From: Xenorhabdus sp014467285
GTDB lineage: Bacteria > Pseudomonadota > Gammaproteobacteria > Enterobacterales > Enterobacteriaceae
DNA length: 64,000 nt
NCBI RefSeq assembly: GCF_014467285.1
Contig: NZ_NKHR01000008.1
Span: 62,001 to 126,000, forward strand
Direction of reading: 5' to 3'
Part shown: positions 9,219 through 19,297 of the stretch, one piece after another
Numbering within the stretch: the first letter of the stretch is position 1
Layout of the letters: each line of letters begins with the position of its first letter
Notes under the pieces: model-generated
The model's database searches: none
What the model was told of the DNA's origin: nothing
The model's input: only the letters and a program-made list of their open reading frames with translations
Position numbers and translations under genes: made by a program

Positions 9219-10952
9219 ATGCGATTCACCATTGTTAAAAACACGAGTACAAGCCAGCCTCCACAACAGAGTCATGATTTTCTTCCTCCCGGTGGCACTA
9301 TCGGCCGCAGCGCAGATAATAACTGGTGTTTACCCGATGAAGATCTGGCTATTGCCCGATTGCAAGCTATTGTATCCATTTCTGCTGATGGAGAATGTCG
9401 GATTAACAATCAGGGTTCTGCATCTGATATTTTACTGAATATGATACCCTTGGCTCCTGATCGGCAGGTTGAAATTCGTGATGGTGATGTGCTGAATATC
9501 GGCAAATATCAAATCCAGATCATTGATGTAAAGAAGAGTTCACCCTCTCAGGCCGCTGACCTGACAAACAGTGATAAACAACAACCGAATGCGAATGAAT
9601 CAAGAATTCCCAATGAAGTTTGGGACGATCTTGAACAAATTCTTACGACATCCAATCCCTCATCTCCTTCAGATCTGCATCAGGCAGCACCGAAGACACA
9701 GAGATTGAATGATAATCATCCTCTGGTAAGCGAACAACAGCATAAGGAACGGAATCCGATTGATCCTTTAGCGCAAATGGAAACAACAACCGTTCTTGAA
9801 ACGCTACAGTTACGGGCGACAGATCCCATCGCTATGTTCGATTCAGATACGACTTTCCAGCGAGAAAATATCCTGAATGATCATACTCCTACAACGTTAT
9901 TGCAACGCAACGAACCAGATGGCAATCAAGATGAAGATAAAAAGGAAGTGGACCCACTGGCATTGTTTGATGACAAACAAAACAGCCCCCTACAACATGC
10001 CAAAAATAATGATGATCCCCTGAACATGTTATTGGATAATGCCGCCCCACTAAGTTCTTTGGATGGCACAACTATTTCTGATGTTTCGGAACCTCAATTT
10101 GCTCCCGAACCAGACCCTGCACCAGCATATACAAAAACACAACTATTTACGCCTGAGACTCCCTCACCGCCACTTTTTGAACCAGAAAAACTTAAACAAG
10201 AAACAACTAAGGCACAGATAAAGGACCCTATAGAGGAAATTCTCCATAATCATCAGGACACTTCCCATCAGCAAAACACTTTTCACCAGCAAAACACTTT
10301 CCATCATCAAAACACTTTCCATCATCAAAACAACGAACCCATATTGGAAGGAAAATTGCTGGCGGCCTTGTTGGATGGCATGGGGCTGAAAGACTTCCAC
10401 AGAGTGCAATTTGATGAACACCACATGTACCAATTAGGGCAACTGGTCAGTCAATTATCTCAAGGTATCGTGGTACTTAACGCCTCACGCAATTTACTTA
10501 AACGCAAAACAGATGCAGACATACCCCAAATGCAATCAGATGCAAATAATCCATTTAAACTTTTACCTTCTGGTCAATCTATTTTGGCACTGATATTTGG
10601 TGGTCACATGCCCGGGTTTATGCCACTTGAGCAGGCCACCCGCGATGTTCTGATCGAATTACAAGCCCATCAGTTGGGGATGGTTGCGGGGATACGTGCC
10701 AATGTGACAGACATATTGCAATTATTCCACCCCGTTATTCTTGAACAAAAAGCACAGAGTGAAGGGTGCTTACCCCGTTTGTCTCTATCGTCAACCTACA
10801 AAGCATCAATGTGGGATTACCTCATTAAATATTATCAAGCAACCGCCAGTGAGCTTGAACAGGATTCTGTTCTGTTTGGCGAAAGCTTTCTGCAAGCTTA
10901 TGAAGCAGAAGTTAATCGGTATAAAAACTTCCAAGACAGAACCCAAAAATAA
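9219..10952 (+). CDS. tagH: T6SS-associated FHA-domain protein TagH (Fha1-like)
   Basis: TagH/Fha proteins bind phosphothreonine and take part in post-translational control of T6SS assembly. The product (about 577 residues from ATG 9219; a GTG at 9213 is an alternative start) has an N-terminal FHA domain of about 95 residues, with GGTIGRSADNNWCLPD and the downstream RLQAIVS strand. A long, poorly conserved, acidic and Q/H-rich linker follows (about 100-370). The T6SS-specific C-terminal domain begins near residue 375 (LAALLDGMGLKDF) and includes IFGGHMPGFMPLEQATRDV. The linker holds a short tandem repeat, listed separately. No kinase (PpkA) or phosphatase (PppA) gene for the usual threonine pathway is seen in this window. 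Confidence 0.88.
   Translation: MRFTIVKNTSTSQPPQQSHDFLPPGGTIGRSADNNWCLPDEDLAIARLQAIVSISADGECRINNQGSASDILLNMIPLAPDRQVEIRDGDVLNIGKYQIQIIDVKKSSPSQAADLTNSDKQQPNANESRIPNEVWDDLEQILTTSNPSSPSDLHQAAPKTQRLNDNHPLVSEQQHKERNPIDPLAQMETTTVLETLQLRATDPIAMFDSDTTFQRENILNDHTPTTLLQRNEPDGNQDEDKKEVDPLALFDDKQNSPLQHAKNNDDPLNMLLDNAAPLSSLDGTTISDVSEPQFAPEPDPAPAYTKTQLFTPETPSPPLFEPEKLKQETTKAQIKDPIEEILHNHQDTSHQQNTFHQQNTFHHQNTFHHQNNEPILEGKLLAALLDGMGLKDFHRVQFDEHHMYQLGQLVSQLSQGIVVLNASRNLLKRKTDADIPQMQSDANNPFKLLPSGQSILALIFGGHMPGFMPLEQATRDVLIELQAHQLGMVAGIRANVTDILQLFHPVILEQKAQSEGCLPRLSLSSTYKASMWDYLIKYYQATASELEQDSVLFGESFLQAYEAEVNRYKNFQDRTQK
10260..10331 (+). repeat. Four 18-bp tandem repeats inside tagH
   Basis: Four consecutive 18-bp units of consensus ACTTTCCATCATCAAAAC encode the six-residue repeat TFHHQN (first copies TSHQQN and TFHQQN). 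The last two copies are identical and the first two diverge. The array lies in the disordered linker between the FHA domain and the C-terminal domain, and copy number changes would stay in frame. Confidence 0.9.
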
Positions 10953-11012
10953 CGTTTATCGCTAACAATTTTCTCATCACTCCCCATTACCCCGACGATT
11001 AATAGGTAACCC

Positions 11013-11567
11013 ATGAACGACAATATCACTTTGCTGCATGGTGGTTATCGTAGCCGAAATAAAGCTGCGCGTATTACTGCCAAAGATAGAATGCAGCCTC
11101 TTTTGCTGGATAAACTCACAGATAACGAACCGGATAAAAAACAAGAAGCTATCAACAGTTATCTTCTGTCACACAGTGCCTTGCGACAAAGTGTCCTGAG
11201 AGATTTACAATGGTTACTCAATAGTATCAATAGTGAATCAGAGCAAGATTTGAGCCCATTTCCAGAGATCCTTCGTTCTGTTTATAACTTTGGCCTGCCT
11301 CCTCTGGCTGGTAAATACATGTCAGGAATAGAATGGGAAGATATTCAGCACAGAATCATTAAGGCCATTCACATATTCGAACCACGTATCATCCCCGATG
11401 AGCTTGAGATAAATTGTATTTCCGATACCCATTCATTGACTTTATACAACACCCTATCCATAGAAATAAAAGGGTTTTTGTGGTGTGCTCCCTGGCCACT
11501 CGAATTCCTATTCCGCAGTGATATCGATCTGGAAAATGGTTACTTCACCATACGAGAAGCCGGATAA
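11013..11567 (+). CDS. tssE: T6SS baseplate wedge protein TssE (gp25-like)
   Basis: TssE is the gp25-like baseplate subunit that helps start sheath polymerisation. The 184-residue protein shows the family layout: a variable basic N-terminus, the helix LRQSVLRDLQWLLNS (which initiates the gp25 fold), SVYNFGLPPLAGKYM, and the C-terminal acidic strand IKGFLWCAPWPLEFLFRSDIDLENG. The L-x-R-D-L-x-W-L-L-N motif places it in the T6SS lysozyme-like/gp25 family, which is not enzymatically active as a lysozyme. It lies 60 bp after tagH and 33 bp before tssF. Confidence 0.9.
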   Translation: MNDNITLLHGGYRSRNKAARITAKDRMQPLLLDKLTDNEPDKKQEAINSYLLSHSALRQSVLRDLQWLLNSINSESEQDLSPFPEILRSVYNFGLPPLAGKYMSGIEWEDIQHRIIKAIHIFEPRIIPDELEINCISDTHSLTLYNTLSIEIKGFLWCAPWPLEFLFRSDIDLENGYFTIREAG

Positions 11568-11600
11568 CGTTAAGATAAAGACAACTTAATAGGAGCGGCC

Positions 11601-13475
11601 ATGGACAGTAAACTGCTTGAGTACTATAACCGTGAATTGGTGTATTTACGTGAAATGGGTAAAGAATTTGCCGAACGTTATCCGAAAGTCGCCAATCGTC
11701 TGGGAATGCATGGTATCGACGTTGTCGATCCCTATGTTGAACGTCTTATGGAAGGCTTTGCTTTTCTGACTTCCCGCATCCAATTAAAAATGGATGCGGA
11801 ATTTCCGCACTTTTCTGAGCACTTACTGGAGATGCTATATCCTAATTATCTGTCTCCGACTCCTTCAATGGCGATTGTCGAGCTCCAGCCGGATACCAGC
11901 AAGGGGGATATCAGCCATGGGTTTTTAGTGCCACGTGGAACTATCATGCACTGCCAAACGCTGAAAAAGGACGGCATTACTTTTCACTATGCCACAACCC
12001 AAGATGTCACCCTACAACCGTTACGTCTGCAACATGTTGAACTTGGTAAAATTCCGGCCAATCTTCCACTGGTGGCACTAAACCTTCACCAATACGGTGC
12101 CGTCAGCGCCCTGCGCATTCATCTGAAATGCAAGGAAAAATTTTTCCTCAATGAACTGGCCCTGAACAAACTGGTCTTTTTTCTTTCAGGGCCAGATATT
12201 CAATCCCAACAGTTGTTGGAACTGATCATGGAACATTCTGTTGGCATGGTATGTAAGACGCTTGGCGATACCCCTCAATATCAGGTTTTACCCGATATTT
12301 TTCCACATCATGAGGGATTTGATGATGACCAATCATTGCTCCCTAACGATCCCCGTAATTTCAGCGGATACCGGCAACTTCAAGAATATTTTGCTTTTCC
12401 GGCACGTTTTCAATTCTTTAGTATCAGCGGCATGGGATCTTTACTGAAACAAACAGAAGAAAAGAATGAATTTGAACTGATTCTGCTGTTGAATAAAGTC
12501 GATGCTGATCTGGAACGCCTGATCGATGCCTCTTATCTGACCTTAAACAGTACGCCTGTCATTAATTTATTTCCCAAAGTCACTGAACGTGTCACAGTGG
12601 AAGAAAATTCCAATGAATATCATTTGGTTGTTGATAATACCCGCCCGCTGGATTACGAAATTTTTTCGGTACAACGTCTGCGCGGCGTTGATATCACCCA
12701 TAAAGAAACGCGAGTATTCAGGCCCTTCTGGTCTACTTTCAGCGATGATAAAAACAACTATGGCGCTTATTTTTCTTTGCGCCGTGATCCCCGTATTTTA
12801 TCTGAACAAGCCCGCCAATACGGGACACGATCCAGTTATGTTGGTACAGAAACATTTGTTTCCATTGTTGATGAACAACACTCTCCGTGGCCCAATAAGC
12901 TAAAATTCCTGACTGCCGATATCATGTGTACCAACCGTGATTTGTCTGCGATGCTGCGCCAACAAGATCTCGATAACTTTGCCATGCTGGATTCCATTCC
13001 CATCAATAAAATTATGTTCCTCAAAAGGCCAACAGCCCCACGCCCGGCCCTGGCGCAAGGTTCAGCTTCCTGGAACTTAATCAGTCAGCTTCAACTTAAT
13101 TACTCGCACTTCATGGACAAAAATGACGAAAAAGGCACTCAGGCATTACGGCAATTGTTAAGTCTGTATGCCAACCTTGCAGAGCCGGCCATCATTCGCC
13201 AGATTAATGGCATTCGCCATTGTTCATTAAAAACCGTTTATCGACGGGTTCCTGAGCCCGGCCCGATAGTTTTTGCCCGTGGCGTCAATATTCGGTTGGA
13301 AGTGAATGAACAAGAATTTGCAGGCACCAGCCCTTGGCTGTTAGGCAGCGTACTGGAAAAGCTCTTCTCTAATCTGGTAACCATGAATTCCTTTACCGAA
13401 ATGACATTGTATAGCCAGCAGCGTGGCAATATCGGTTTTTGGCCTGCCCAGATGGGTAACAAGAAATTGATATAA
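11601..13475 (+). CDS. tssF: T6SS baseplate protein TssF (VasA/ImpG)
   Basis: TssF, with TssG, forms the wedge of the T6SS baseplate. The 624-residue product opens with the strongly conserved LLEYYNRELVYLREMG and GKEFAERYPKVANRLG, followed by DPYVERLMEGFAFLTSRI. It has the family length of about 600 residues. The ATG at 11601 follows TAGGAGCGG at good spacing. The tssG start lies only 8 bp after its stop, so the two baseplate partners are probably made from one message. Confidence 0.96.
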   Translation: MDSKLLEYYNRELVYLREMGKEFAERYPKVANRLGMHGIDVVDPYVERLMEGFAFLTSRIQLKMDAEFPHFSEHLLEMLYPNYLSPTPSMAIVELQPDTSKGDISHGFLVPRGTIMHCQTLKKDGITFHYATTQDVTLQPLRLQHVELGKIPANLPLVALNLHQYGAVSALRIHLKCKEKFFLNELALNKLVFFLSGPDIQSQQLLELIMEHSVGMVCKTLGDTPQYQVLPDIFPHHEGFDDDQSLLPNDPRNFSGYRQLQEYFAFPARFQFFSISGMGSLLKQTEEKNEFELILLLNKVDADLERLIDASYLTLNSTPVINLFPKVTERVTVEENSNEYHLVVDNTRPLDYEIFSVQRLRGVDITHKETRVFRPFWSTFSDDKNNYGAYFSLRRDPRILSEQARQYGTRSSYVGTETFVSIVDEQHSPWPNKLKFLTADIMCTNRDLSAMLRQQDLDNFAMLDSIPINKIMFLKRPTAPRPALAQGSASWNLISQLQLNYSHFMDKNDEKGTQALRQLLSLYANLAEPAIIRQINGIRHCSLKTVYRRVPEPGPIVFARGVNIRLEVNEQEFAGTSPWLLGSVLEKLFSNLVTMNSFTEMTLYSQQRGNIGFWPAQMGNKKLI

Positions 13476-13483
13476 AAGACAAA

Positions 13484-14539
13484 ATGAATATGAATCAAGA
13501 AAACACCATCTCCATTCATTCTCTATGTCGTTTACCCGATGATTTTTGGAAGCAGCTCACCCAAGCGCCGTGGCAATTCGATTTATTCCAAACCCTACGC
13601 CGCATAGATGCTCAATCCGGGGAATATTACATACTCGGCTCTGCCCCATTGCCAAAATACGAACTCTTGCGGTTAGGGCAAAAAGCATCCATGATTTTCG
13701 CGCCATCGACCATCTCTGAAGTCAAACAACGGGAGAATTCAAAACTCTATGATATGTTGATTTACAGTTTCGGTTTATTTGGCCCCAATGGGCCATTGCC
13801 ATTACACATGACCGAATATACCTATGCACGGCAATATAATTATCAAGACACTACCCTGAACGCATTCACCAATCTGTTTCATCATAGATTAATCCTGTTA
13901 TTCTATCGCGCCTGGGCCAATGCCCAACCCACCGTATCACTAGACCGTCAGGATAACCAACGCTTTTGCCATTATCTTTCCTGCCTGATAGGTATGGGAT
14001 TGCCCGCTCAGAAAAAAACAGACTCAATTAGTGAACATGCCCGTTATTCACTTTCTGGACACCTGTCCCGCCCGGGGCATAACGCAGAAGGTCTGGCGAA
14101 GATACTATTCGGTTATTTCAATATTCCGCTGAAAATTATACAAAATATCCCGCAATGGCTAGAAATCGGAGTACCCGATCAGGCTCAGTTAAGTGCCGGG
14201 CGCAATATGCCCCGTTTAGGTATTTCTGCCTTTTTAGGGACGGCCCTATACGATATCCAACATAAATTTCGCATTGAACTGGGCCCGTTAAGACTGGCTG
14301 AATATGACATGTTCTTGCCGGGGGGACCAAAATCACAACAATTGCGTGACTGGGTGTATCAATATCTGGGAATTGAATACGCGTGGGATGTTCGCTTGAT
14401 ACTCCATCAAGCTGATGTAAAAGGTATTCATCTATCAGAACCGACAAAACTGGGCCTGAACAGTTGGCTTGGCAAAATTGAACAGCCAGCCCATCGCGGA
14501 GATCTGCTCTATAACTCAGAGTACTTAATTGCTTCTTAG
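13484..14539 (+). CDS. tssG: T6SS baseplate protein TssG (VasB/ImpH)
   Basis: TssG completes the TssE/F/G wedge. The 351-residue product has the family length and markers: PWQFDLFQTLRRIDAQ near residue 25, a SMIFAPSTISEV segment, LFGPNGPLPLHMTEY near residue 105, NLFHHRLILLFYRAWAN and a C-terminal SWLGK. An ATG two codons downstream (MNQEN) would also fit. It follows tssF closely and is separated from clpV by 81 bp. Confidence 0.95.
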   Translation: MNMNQENTISIHSLCRLPDDFWKQLTQAPWQFDLFQTLRRIDAQSGEYYILGSAPLPKYELLRLGQKASMIFAPSTISEVKQRENSKLYDMLIYSFGLFGPNGPLPLHMTEYTYARQYNYQDTTLNAFTNLFHHRLILLFYRAWANAQPTVSLDRQDNQRFCHYLSCLIGMGLPAQKKTDSISEHARYSLSGHLSRPGHNAEGLAKILFGYFNIPLKIIQNIPQWLEIGVPDQAQLSAGRNMPRLGISAFLGTALYDIQHKFRIELGPLRLAEYDMFLPGGPKSQQLRDWVYQYLGIEYAWDVRLILHQADVKGIHLSEPTKLGLNSWLGKIEQPAHRGDLLYNSEYLIAS

Positions 14540-14620
14540 CGCACTTCCTATTTCCATACTATCTCCACACGATTCCCACACACATAACTTCTGTTAACAA
14601 TAAGCTACGGGTTATATCCT

Positions 14621-17239
14621 ATGTCAGAAATCAGCCGTTCTGTCCTGTTTGGCAAACTTAACCGTATTCTGTTCACTTCTTTGGAAAATGCTACAACCTT
14701 TTGCAAACTACGCGGCAATCCTTATGTCGAATTAGTACATTGGTTGCATCAACTCATGCAGCAACAAAACAGCGATCTACAGCAACTTATCCGCTATTTT
14801 GCGCTGGATGAGTCCGCACTGACTAAAGATATTGTTACAGCCCTGGATCGCTTGCCACGTGGAGCCAGTGCCATCTCTGATCTTTCTGAGCATATTGATA
14901 ATGCTGTAGAACGCGCCTGGGTATACGGCTCACTTAAATTTGGCGTGAATGAGATCCGCAGTGCACATTTGCTGACAGGCATATTGAAAACCTTTAACTT
15001 ACGCAATGCGTTGAAATCCATTTCCCCTCAGTTTGATCGTATTAATGCGGATATTCTACTCGACAATTTCAATGAAATTTGCAGAGAAAGCGACGAATCT
15101 CAGGTAAATACATCACCATCAGATGCACAGGGAACCACTTTACAGGCAGGGGAAAAATCAGCATTACAAAAATATGGGCAAGAATTGACGGCCCGTGCAC
15201 GTAACGGTGAAATGGATCCCGTATCCGGGCGTGATGAAGAAATTCGTCAAATCGTTGATATCCTAATGCGCCGCCGTCAAAACAACCCCCTATTAACGGG
15301 TGAAGCCGGCGTTGGCAAAACCGCTGTCATTGAAGGATTGGCATTAAGGATTGTCGCAGGTGAAGTTCCACCACCTTTGCGCAATGTCCAGCTTTGGCTG
15401 TTGGACATCGGAATGCTACAAGCAGGAGCCAGCGTCAAAGGCGAATTCGAATCTCGTTTACGTAAAGTGATTGATGAAGTGCAATCCAGCCCAATTCCGA
15501 TCATTCTGTTCATTGATGAAATCCACACCTTAATTGGGGCTGGCGGACAACAAGGAACCGGAGATGCTGCCAATTTGTTGAAACCTGCGTTAGCACGCGG
15601 TCAATTACGTACTCTTGGTGCCACTACCTGGTCTGAATATAAAAAATATATCGAAAAAGATCCTGCCCTAACCCGCCGTTTTCAAGTTGTTCAGGTGCAT
15701 GAGCCTGATGAAACCAAAGCACTGCTCATGCTACGCAGCCTGATCCATCCTCTGGAGCAACATCATCACGTGCTCTTGCTGGATGAAGCCGTTGAAGCTG
15801 CCGTTCGTCTTTCGCATCGCTATATCCCTGCCCGCCAATTACCAGATAAGGCGGTGGCCCTGCTCGATACCGCTTGTGCCAGAGTTGCCGTCAGCCAACA
15901 TGCAGAACCGCCACAACTGGAAAATTGTCGCCACCGCATAGAGGCATTACAAATTGAACTGGAAATTGCCGAACGAGAATCTAAAGTCGGCATCGGTGAT
16001 AAACAACGTTCAGAACCCATTCTTAATGAACTATCGACTTTGGAAGAACAAAGAACACAGTTGCAAGAGCGCTGGGAGCAAGAACTTTTATTGATCAATA
16101 AAATTATTCACCTGCGAATGGAATTACACAAAGAACAGCATGATGAATTTGAGACAAAACACGCTGAACTGTCAGAATTACAACAACAATTGAAAACCTT
16201 GCAAGGAGAAGAGCCCCTTATCTTTGCTGCCGTAGATGATAATGTTGTTTCGTCAGTTGTGTCAGACTGGACGGGCATTCCTCTCAACCGGATGGTAAAA
16301 GACGAAATTGATGCCGTATTACAGTTGGCTGACACACTCAGCCAGCGCGTCATTGGTCAGTATCATGGGTTAGAGTTAATCGCTAAACGTGTACGCACTT
16401 CACGCGCCAAACTGGATGATCCCAATAAACCGGTCGGCGTATTCATGTTATGCGGCCCTTCTGGCGTGGGTAAAACTGAAACGGCACTCGCCCTTGCAGA
16501 GACGCTGTATGGTGGAGAACAAAACCTCATCACCATCAATATGAGTGAATTTCAGGAAGCGCATACGGTATCGACCTTGAAAGGGGCTCCGCCCGGTTAT
16601 GTAGGTTATGGTGAAGGCGGTGTGCTGACCGAAGCTGTCCGACGCCGTCCCTACAGTGTGGTATTGTTGGATGAAATAGAAAAAGCGCATCCCGATGTCC
16701 ATGAAATTTTCTTCCAGGTCTTTGATAAAGGCTGGATGGAAGATGGAGAAGGACGCCACATTGATTTTCGCAATACCATCATTATCCTGACATCCAATGT
16801 CGGTGCTGATTTAGTCAGCACATTCTGTACTCAACAAGACACTATCCCTGCGCCAGATGAACTCAGTGCTGCATTGCGTAAGCCATTACTGAACGTGTTT
16901 CCGGCGGCCCTGCTAGGGCGATTGCTGGTCATTCCTTACTATCCGTTAAGTGATGAAGTGATGACTAATATTGTGCATCTACAATTGGGAAGAATTAAAA
17001 AACGCCTATTGGAAAATCATGGCATTACAGCGACATTTGATGATGCAATGGTTGAGTATATCGTCAGCAGATGTACAGAAATTGAATCGGGTGGGCGCAT
17101 GGTTGATGCTATCCTGACAAATACTTTGCTACCGCAAATCAGCCGGCAACTGCTTTTTGCCAGTGCCCACGATGAACACTATCGTCAATTGCAAGTATCC
17201 CTTGAGCAAGGTGAGTTTCAATTCCAGTTCACTGATTAG
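14621..17239 (+). CDS. clpV: T6SS sheath-recycling ATPase ClpV (TssH)
   Basis: ClpV is the AAA+ unfoldase that disassembles contracted TssB/TssC sheaths. The 872-residue protein has an N-terminal double-helical Clp_N domain (about 10-150), a first AAA+ domain with Walker A GEAGVGKTA and Walker B ILFIDEIHTLIG (about 200-400), a coiled middle domain (about 405-510) and a second AAA+ domain with GPSGVGKTETALALAE and VVLLDEIEKAHPDV. The D2-small domain closes the protein. It is the last T6SS gene visible; the next gene, rimJ, is on the opposite strand 41 bp away, so the operon ends here. Confidence 0.95.
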   Translation: MSEISRSVLFGKLNRILFTSLENATTFCKLRGNPYVELVHWLHQLMQQQNSDLQQLIRYFALDESALTKDIVTALDRLPRGASAISDLSEHIDNAVERAWVYGSLKFGVNEIRSAHLLTGILKTFNLRNALKSISPQFDRINADILLDNFNEICRESDESQVNTSPSDAQGTTLQAGEKSALQKYGQELTARARNGEMDPVSGRDEEIRQIVDILMRRRQNNPLLTGEAGVGKTAVIEGLALRIVAGEVPPPLRNVQLWLLDIGMLQAGASVKGEFESRLRKVIDEVQSSPIPIILFIDEIHTLIGAGGQQGTGDAANLLKPALARGQLRTLGATTWSEYKKYIEKDPALTRRFQVVQVHEPDETKALLMLRSLIHPLEQHHHVLLLDEAVEAAVRLSHRYIPARQLPDKAVALLDTACARVAVSQHAEPPQLENCRHRIEALQIELEIAERESKVGIGDKQRSEPILNELSTLEEQRTQLQERWEQELLLINKIIHLRMELHKEQHDEFETKHAELSELQQQLKTLQGEEPLIFAAVDDNVVSSVVSDWTGIPLNRMVKDEIDAVLQLADTLSQRVIGQYHGLELIAKRVRTSRAKLDDPNKPVGVFMLCGPSGVGKTETALALAETLYGGEQNLITINMSEFQEAHTVSTLKGAPPGYVGYGEGGVLTEAVRRRPYSVVLLDEIEKAHPDVHEIFFQVFDKGWMEDGEGRHIDFRNTIIILTSNVGADLVSTFCTQQDTIPAPDELSAALRKPLLNVFPAALLGRLLVIPYYPLSDEVMTNIVHLQLGRIKKRLLENHGITATFDDAMVEYIVSRCTEIESGGRMVDAILTNTLLPQISRQLLFASAHDEHYRQLQVSLEQGEFQFQFTD

Positions 17240-17280
17240 ACAGCTAATCAAAACCCCCTATCTTGCAGAATACTGCTGGC

Positions 17281-17865
17281 TTATAGCCTAACACCCCATA
17301 AGTGATCAGTCAGCGCTGTCAGTATATGATCTTGCCAAATACCATCAATCATTAAGTAATTCTTGGCATAACCTTCTTGTTCAAAACCGAGCTTCTTGAG
17401 TAGATTTCCACTGCGATGGTTATGCGGCATATAATTAGCCATAATCCGATGCATTTTCTGATAGCGTTGCATATAACGAATTGCCGGCAACAATGCTTCA
17501 TACATTAACCCCTGTCCCTGCCATTTTTCGCCTAAAGAATAACCAAGGAAACAGGAATGAAATGCTCCACGCATAATATTGGTGAAATTAGCCACGCCCA
17601 TGACTTCATTTTCATCAGGGCCTAATAACAAAAAATTAAATGTCACCTCCTTCCGTTGCAATTCCGCAATATAACTCAATCTATTTGTCCACCCCGAAGG
17701 TTGATAAAAACTACCATCCCTTGTGGGTTCCCATGGCTTAAGAAAATCTTTATTTTCTGCGTAATATTCAGCCAATCGATAAGCATCCCGTTCATACACC
17801 AAACGAACGACCATCCTATCTGTAATAAAGCGAATTTTTGGCGATGCAGAACGATAACCAAACAT
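17281..17865 (-). CDS. rimJ: Ribosomal protein S5 alanine N-acetyltransferase RimJ
   Basis: RimJ is a GNAT enzyme that acetylates the N-terminal alanine of ribosomal protein S5. The 194-residue product matches the family along its length, with TDRMVVRLVYERDAYRLAEYY at the N-terminus, the GNAT acetyl-CoA loop GYSLGEKWQGQGLMYEAL near residue 108 and HNHRSGNLLKKLGFEQEGYA near the end. The neighbouring divergent mdtH repeats the E. coli rimJ-mdtH pairing and supports the call. The ATG is preceded on the minus strand by GGAGAAGG. Confidence 0.94.
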   Translation of the reverse strand: MFGYRSASPKIRFITDRMVVRLVYERDAYRLAEYYAENKDFLKPWEPTRDGSFYQPSGWTNRLSYIAELQRKEVTFNFLLLGPDENEVMGVANFTNIMRGAFHSCFLGYSLGEKWQGQGLMYEALLPAIRYMQRYQKMHRIMANYMPHNHRSGNLLKKLGFEQEGYAKNYLMIDGIWQDHILTALTDHLWGVRL

Positions 17866-18039
17866 GCCTTCTCCTGATATTTATCTTGAAAAATTCTTCA
17901 ATAATTTAGCTTTTATAGAAATTATAATCACCCTCTTACGATAAAAAAATATCATCTATATCCCCCCTACCTTAAAGCTCAAATTAAGTCCAAAATAATA
18001 AAAAATCACATTTATTTTTTCATATTTCAATGGTGCAAA

Positions 18040-19245
18040 ATGTCATTAGTTTCACAAGCACGCAGCTTGGGTAAATATTTTCTTTTATTGGATAATTTAT
18101 TAGTCGTTTTAGGATTTTTTGTTGTTTTTCCCCTGATTTCAATTCGTTTCGTCGAACAACTGGGTTGGGCCGCCGTTATCGTGGGCTTGGCTCTGGGCCT
18201 GCGTCAGCTTGTACAACAAGGATTGGGTATTTTTGGCGGTGCTATTGCAGACAGGTTCGGTGCCAAGCCAATGATTGTCACGGGCATGTTATTACGTGCA
18301 TTGGGTTTTGCCCTGATGGCAGTCGCTTCTGAGCCTTGGATATTGATTTTCTCCTGTGTTTTATCGGGATTGGGTGGAACATTATTTGATCCTCCAAGGG
18401 CGGCACTGATCATTAAATTGACCCGCCCCCATGAACGCGGGCGCTTTTATTCACTTTTATTGATGCAGGACAGCGCAGGAGCCGTTATTGGCGCACTGAT
18501 AGGAAGCTGGTTGCTGCAATATAATTTCAATATCGTCTGTTGGATTGGTGCAGCGGTGTTTGTGCTCGCCGCCTTATTTAATGCCTGGCTCCTGCCTGCA
18601 TACCGTATATCAACAACCCGGACACCCATCAAAGAAGGTATGGGTCGTGTCATCAAGGATCGTCGGTTCTTTTACTATGTGCTGACGTTGACCGGTTATT
18701 TTATTTTGTCAGTACAAGTCATGTTGATGTTCCCGATCATTATCCATGAAATTTCCGGTACGGCGACTGCCGTTAAGTGGATGTATGCTATTGAAGCGGT
18801 GATTTCCCTGACACTGCTCTATCCCATCGCGCGCTGGAGTGAAAAATATTTCCGTCAGGAACAGCGCTTGATGGCGGGTCTGCTTTTAATGAGTATCTGC
18901 ATGTTCCCGATCGGTTGGGTCAGCCAATTGCATCTCATATTTGGTTTAATAAGCTTATTCTATCTGGGGATGGTAACAGCAGAACCTGCCCGTGAAACAT
19001 TGAGTGCGTCACTGGCTGATCCCCGCGCTCGTGGCAGTTATATGGGATTCAGTCGGCTGGGGCTGGCGCTGGGCGGCGCATTCGGCTATACCGGTGGTGG
19101 ATGGCTTTATGATACAGGCAAAAACTTGAATATACCGCAATTACCGTGGCTTCTGCTGGGATTAGCGGGCTTAATAACTATTTATGCCCTGAATCGCCAA
19201 TTCAATCAGAAGAAGATTGAACCTGTCATGATTAACAGACATTAA
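18040..19245 (+). CDS. mdtH: Multidrug efflux MFS transporter MdtH
   Basis: MdtH is a 12-helix major facilitator exporter linked in E. coli to quinolone tolerance. The 401-residue product has the MdtH opening MSLVSQARSLGKYFLLLDN. The MFS loop motif GGAIADRFGAKPMI sits between helices 2 and 3, and regularly spaced hydrophobic segments run throughout. It is divergent from rimJ across a 174-bp AT-rich gap that must carry both promoters. Family assignment is secure; the actual substrate in this organism is not visible from sequence. Confidence 0.93.
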   Translation: MSLVSQARSLGKYFLLLDNLLVVLGFFVVFPLISIRFVEQLGWAAVIVGLALGLRQLVQQGLGIFGGAIADRFGAKPMIVTGMLLRALGFALMAVASEPWILIFSCVLSGLGGTLFDPPRAALIIKLTRPHERGRFYSLLLMQDSAGAVIGALIGSWLLQYNFNIVCWIGAAVFVLAALFNAWLLPAYRISTTRTPIKEGMGRVIKDRRFFYYVLTLTGYFILSVQVMLMFPIIIHEISGTATAVKWMYAIEAVISLTLLYPIARWSEKYFRQEQRLMAGLLLMSICMFPIGWVSQLHLIFGLISLFYLGMVTAEPARETLSASLADPRARGSYMGFSRLGLALGGAFGYTGGGWLYDTGKNLNIPQLPWLLLGLAGLITIYALNRQFNQKKIEPVMINRH

Positions 19246-19297
19246 TTACACCATTAATCGTGTAAAATCTGCCTGTTGAAAATAAAAAGGAGACAAC

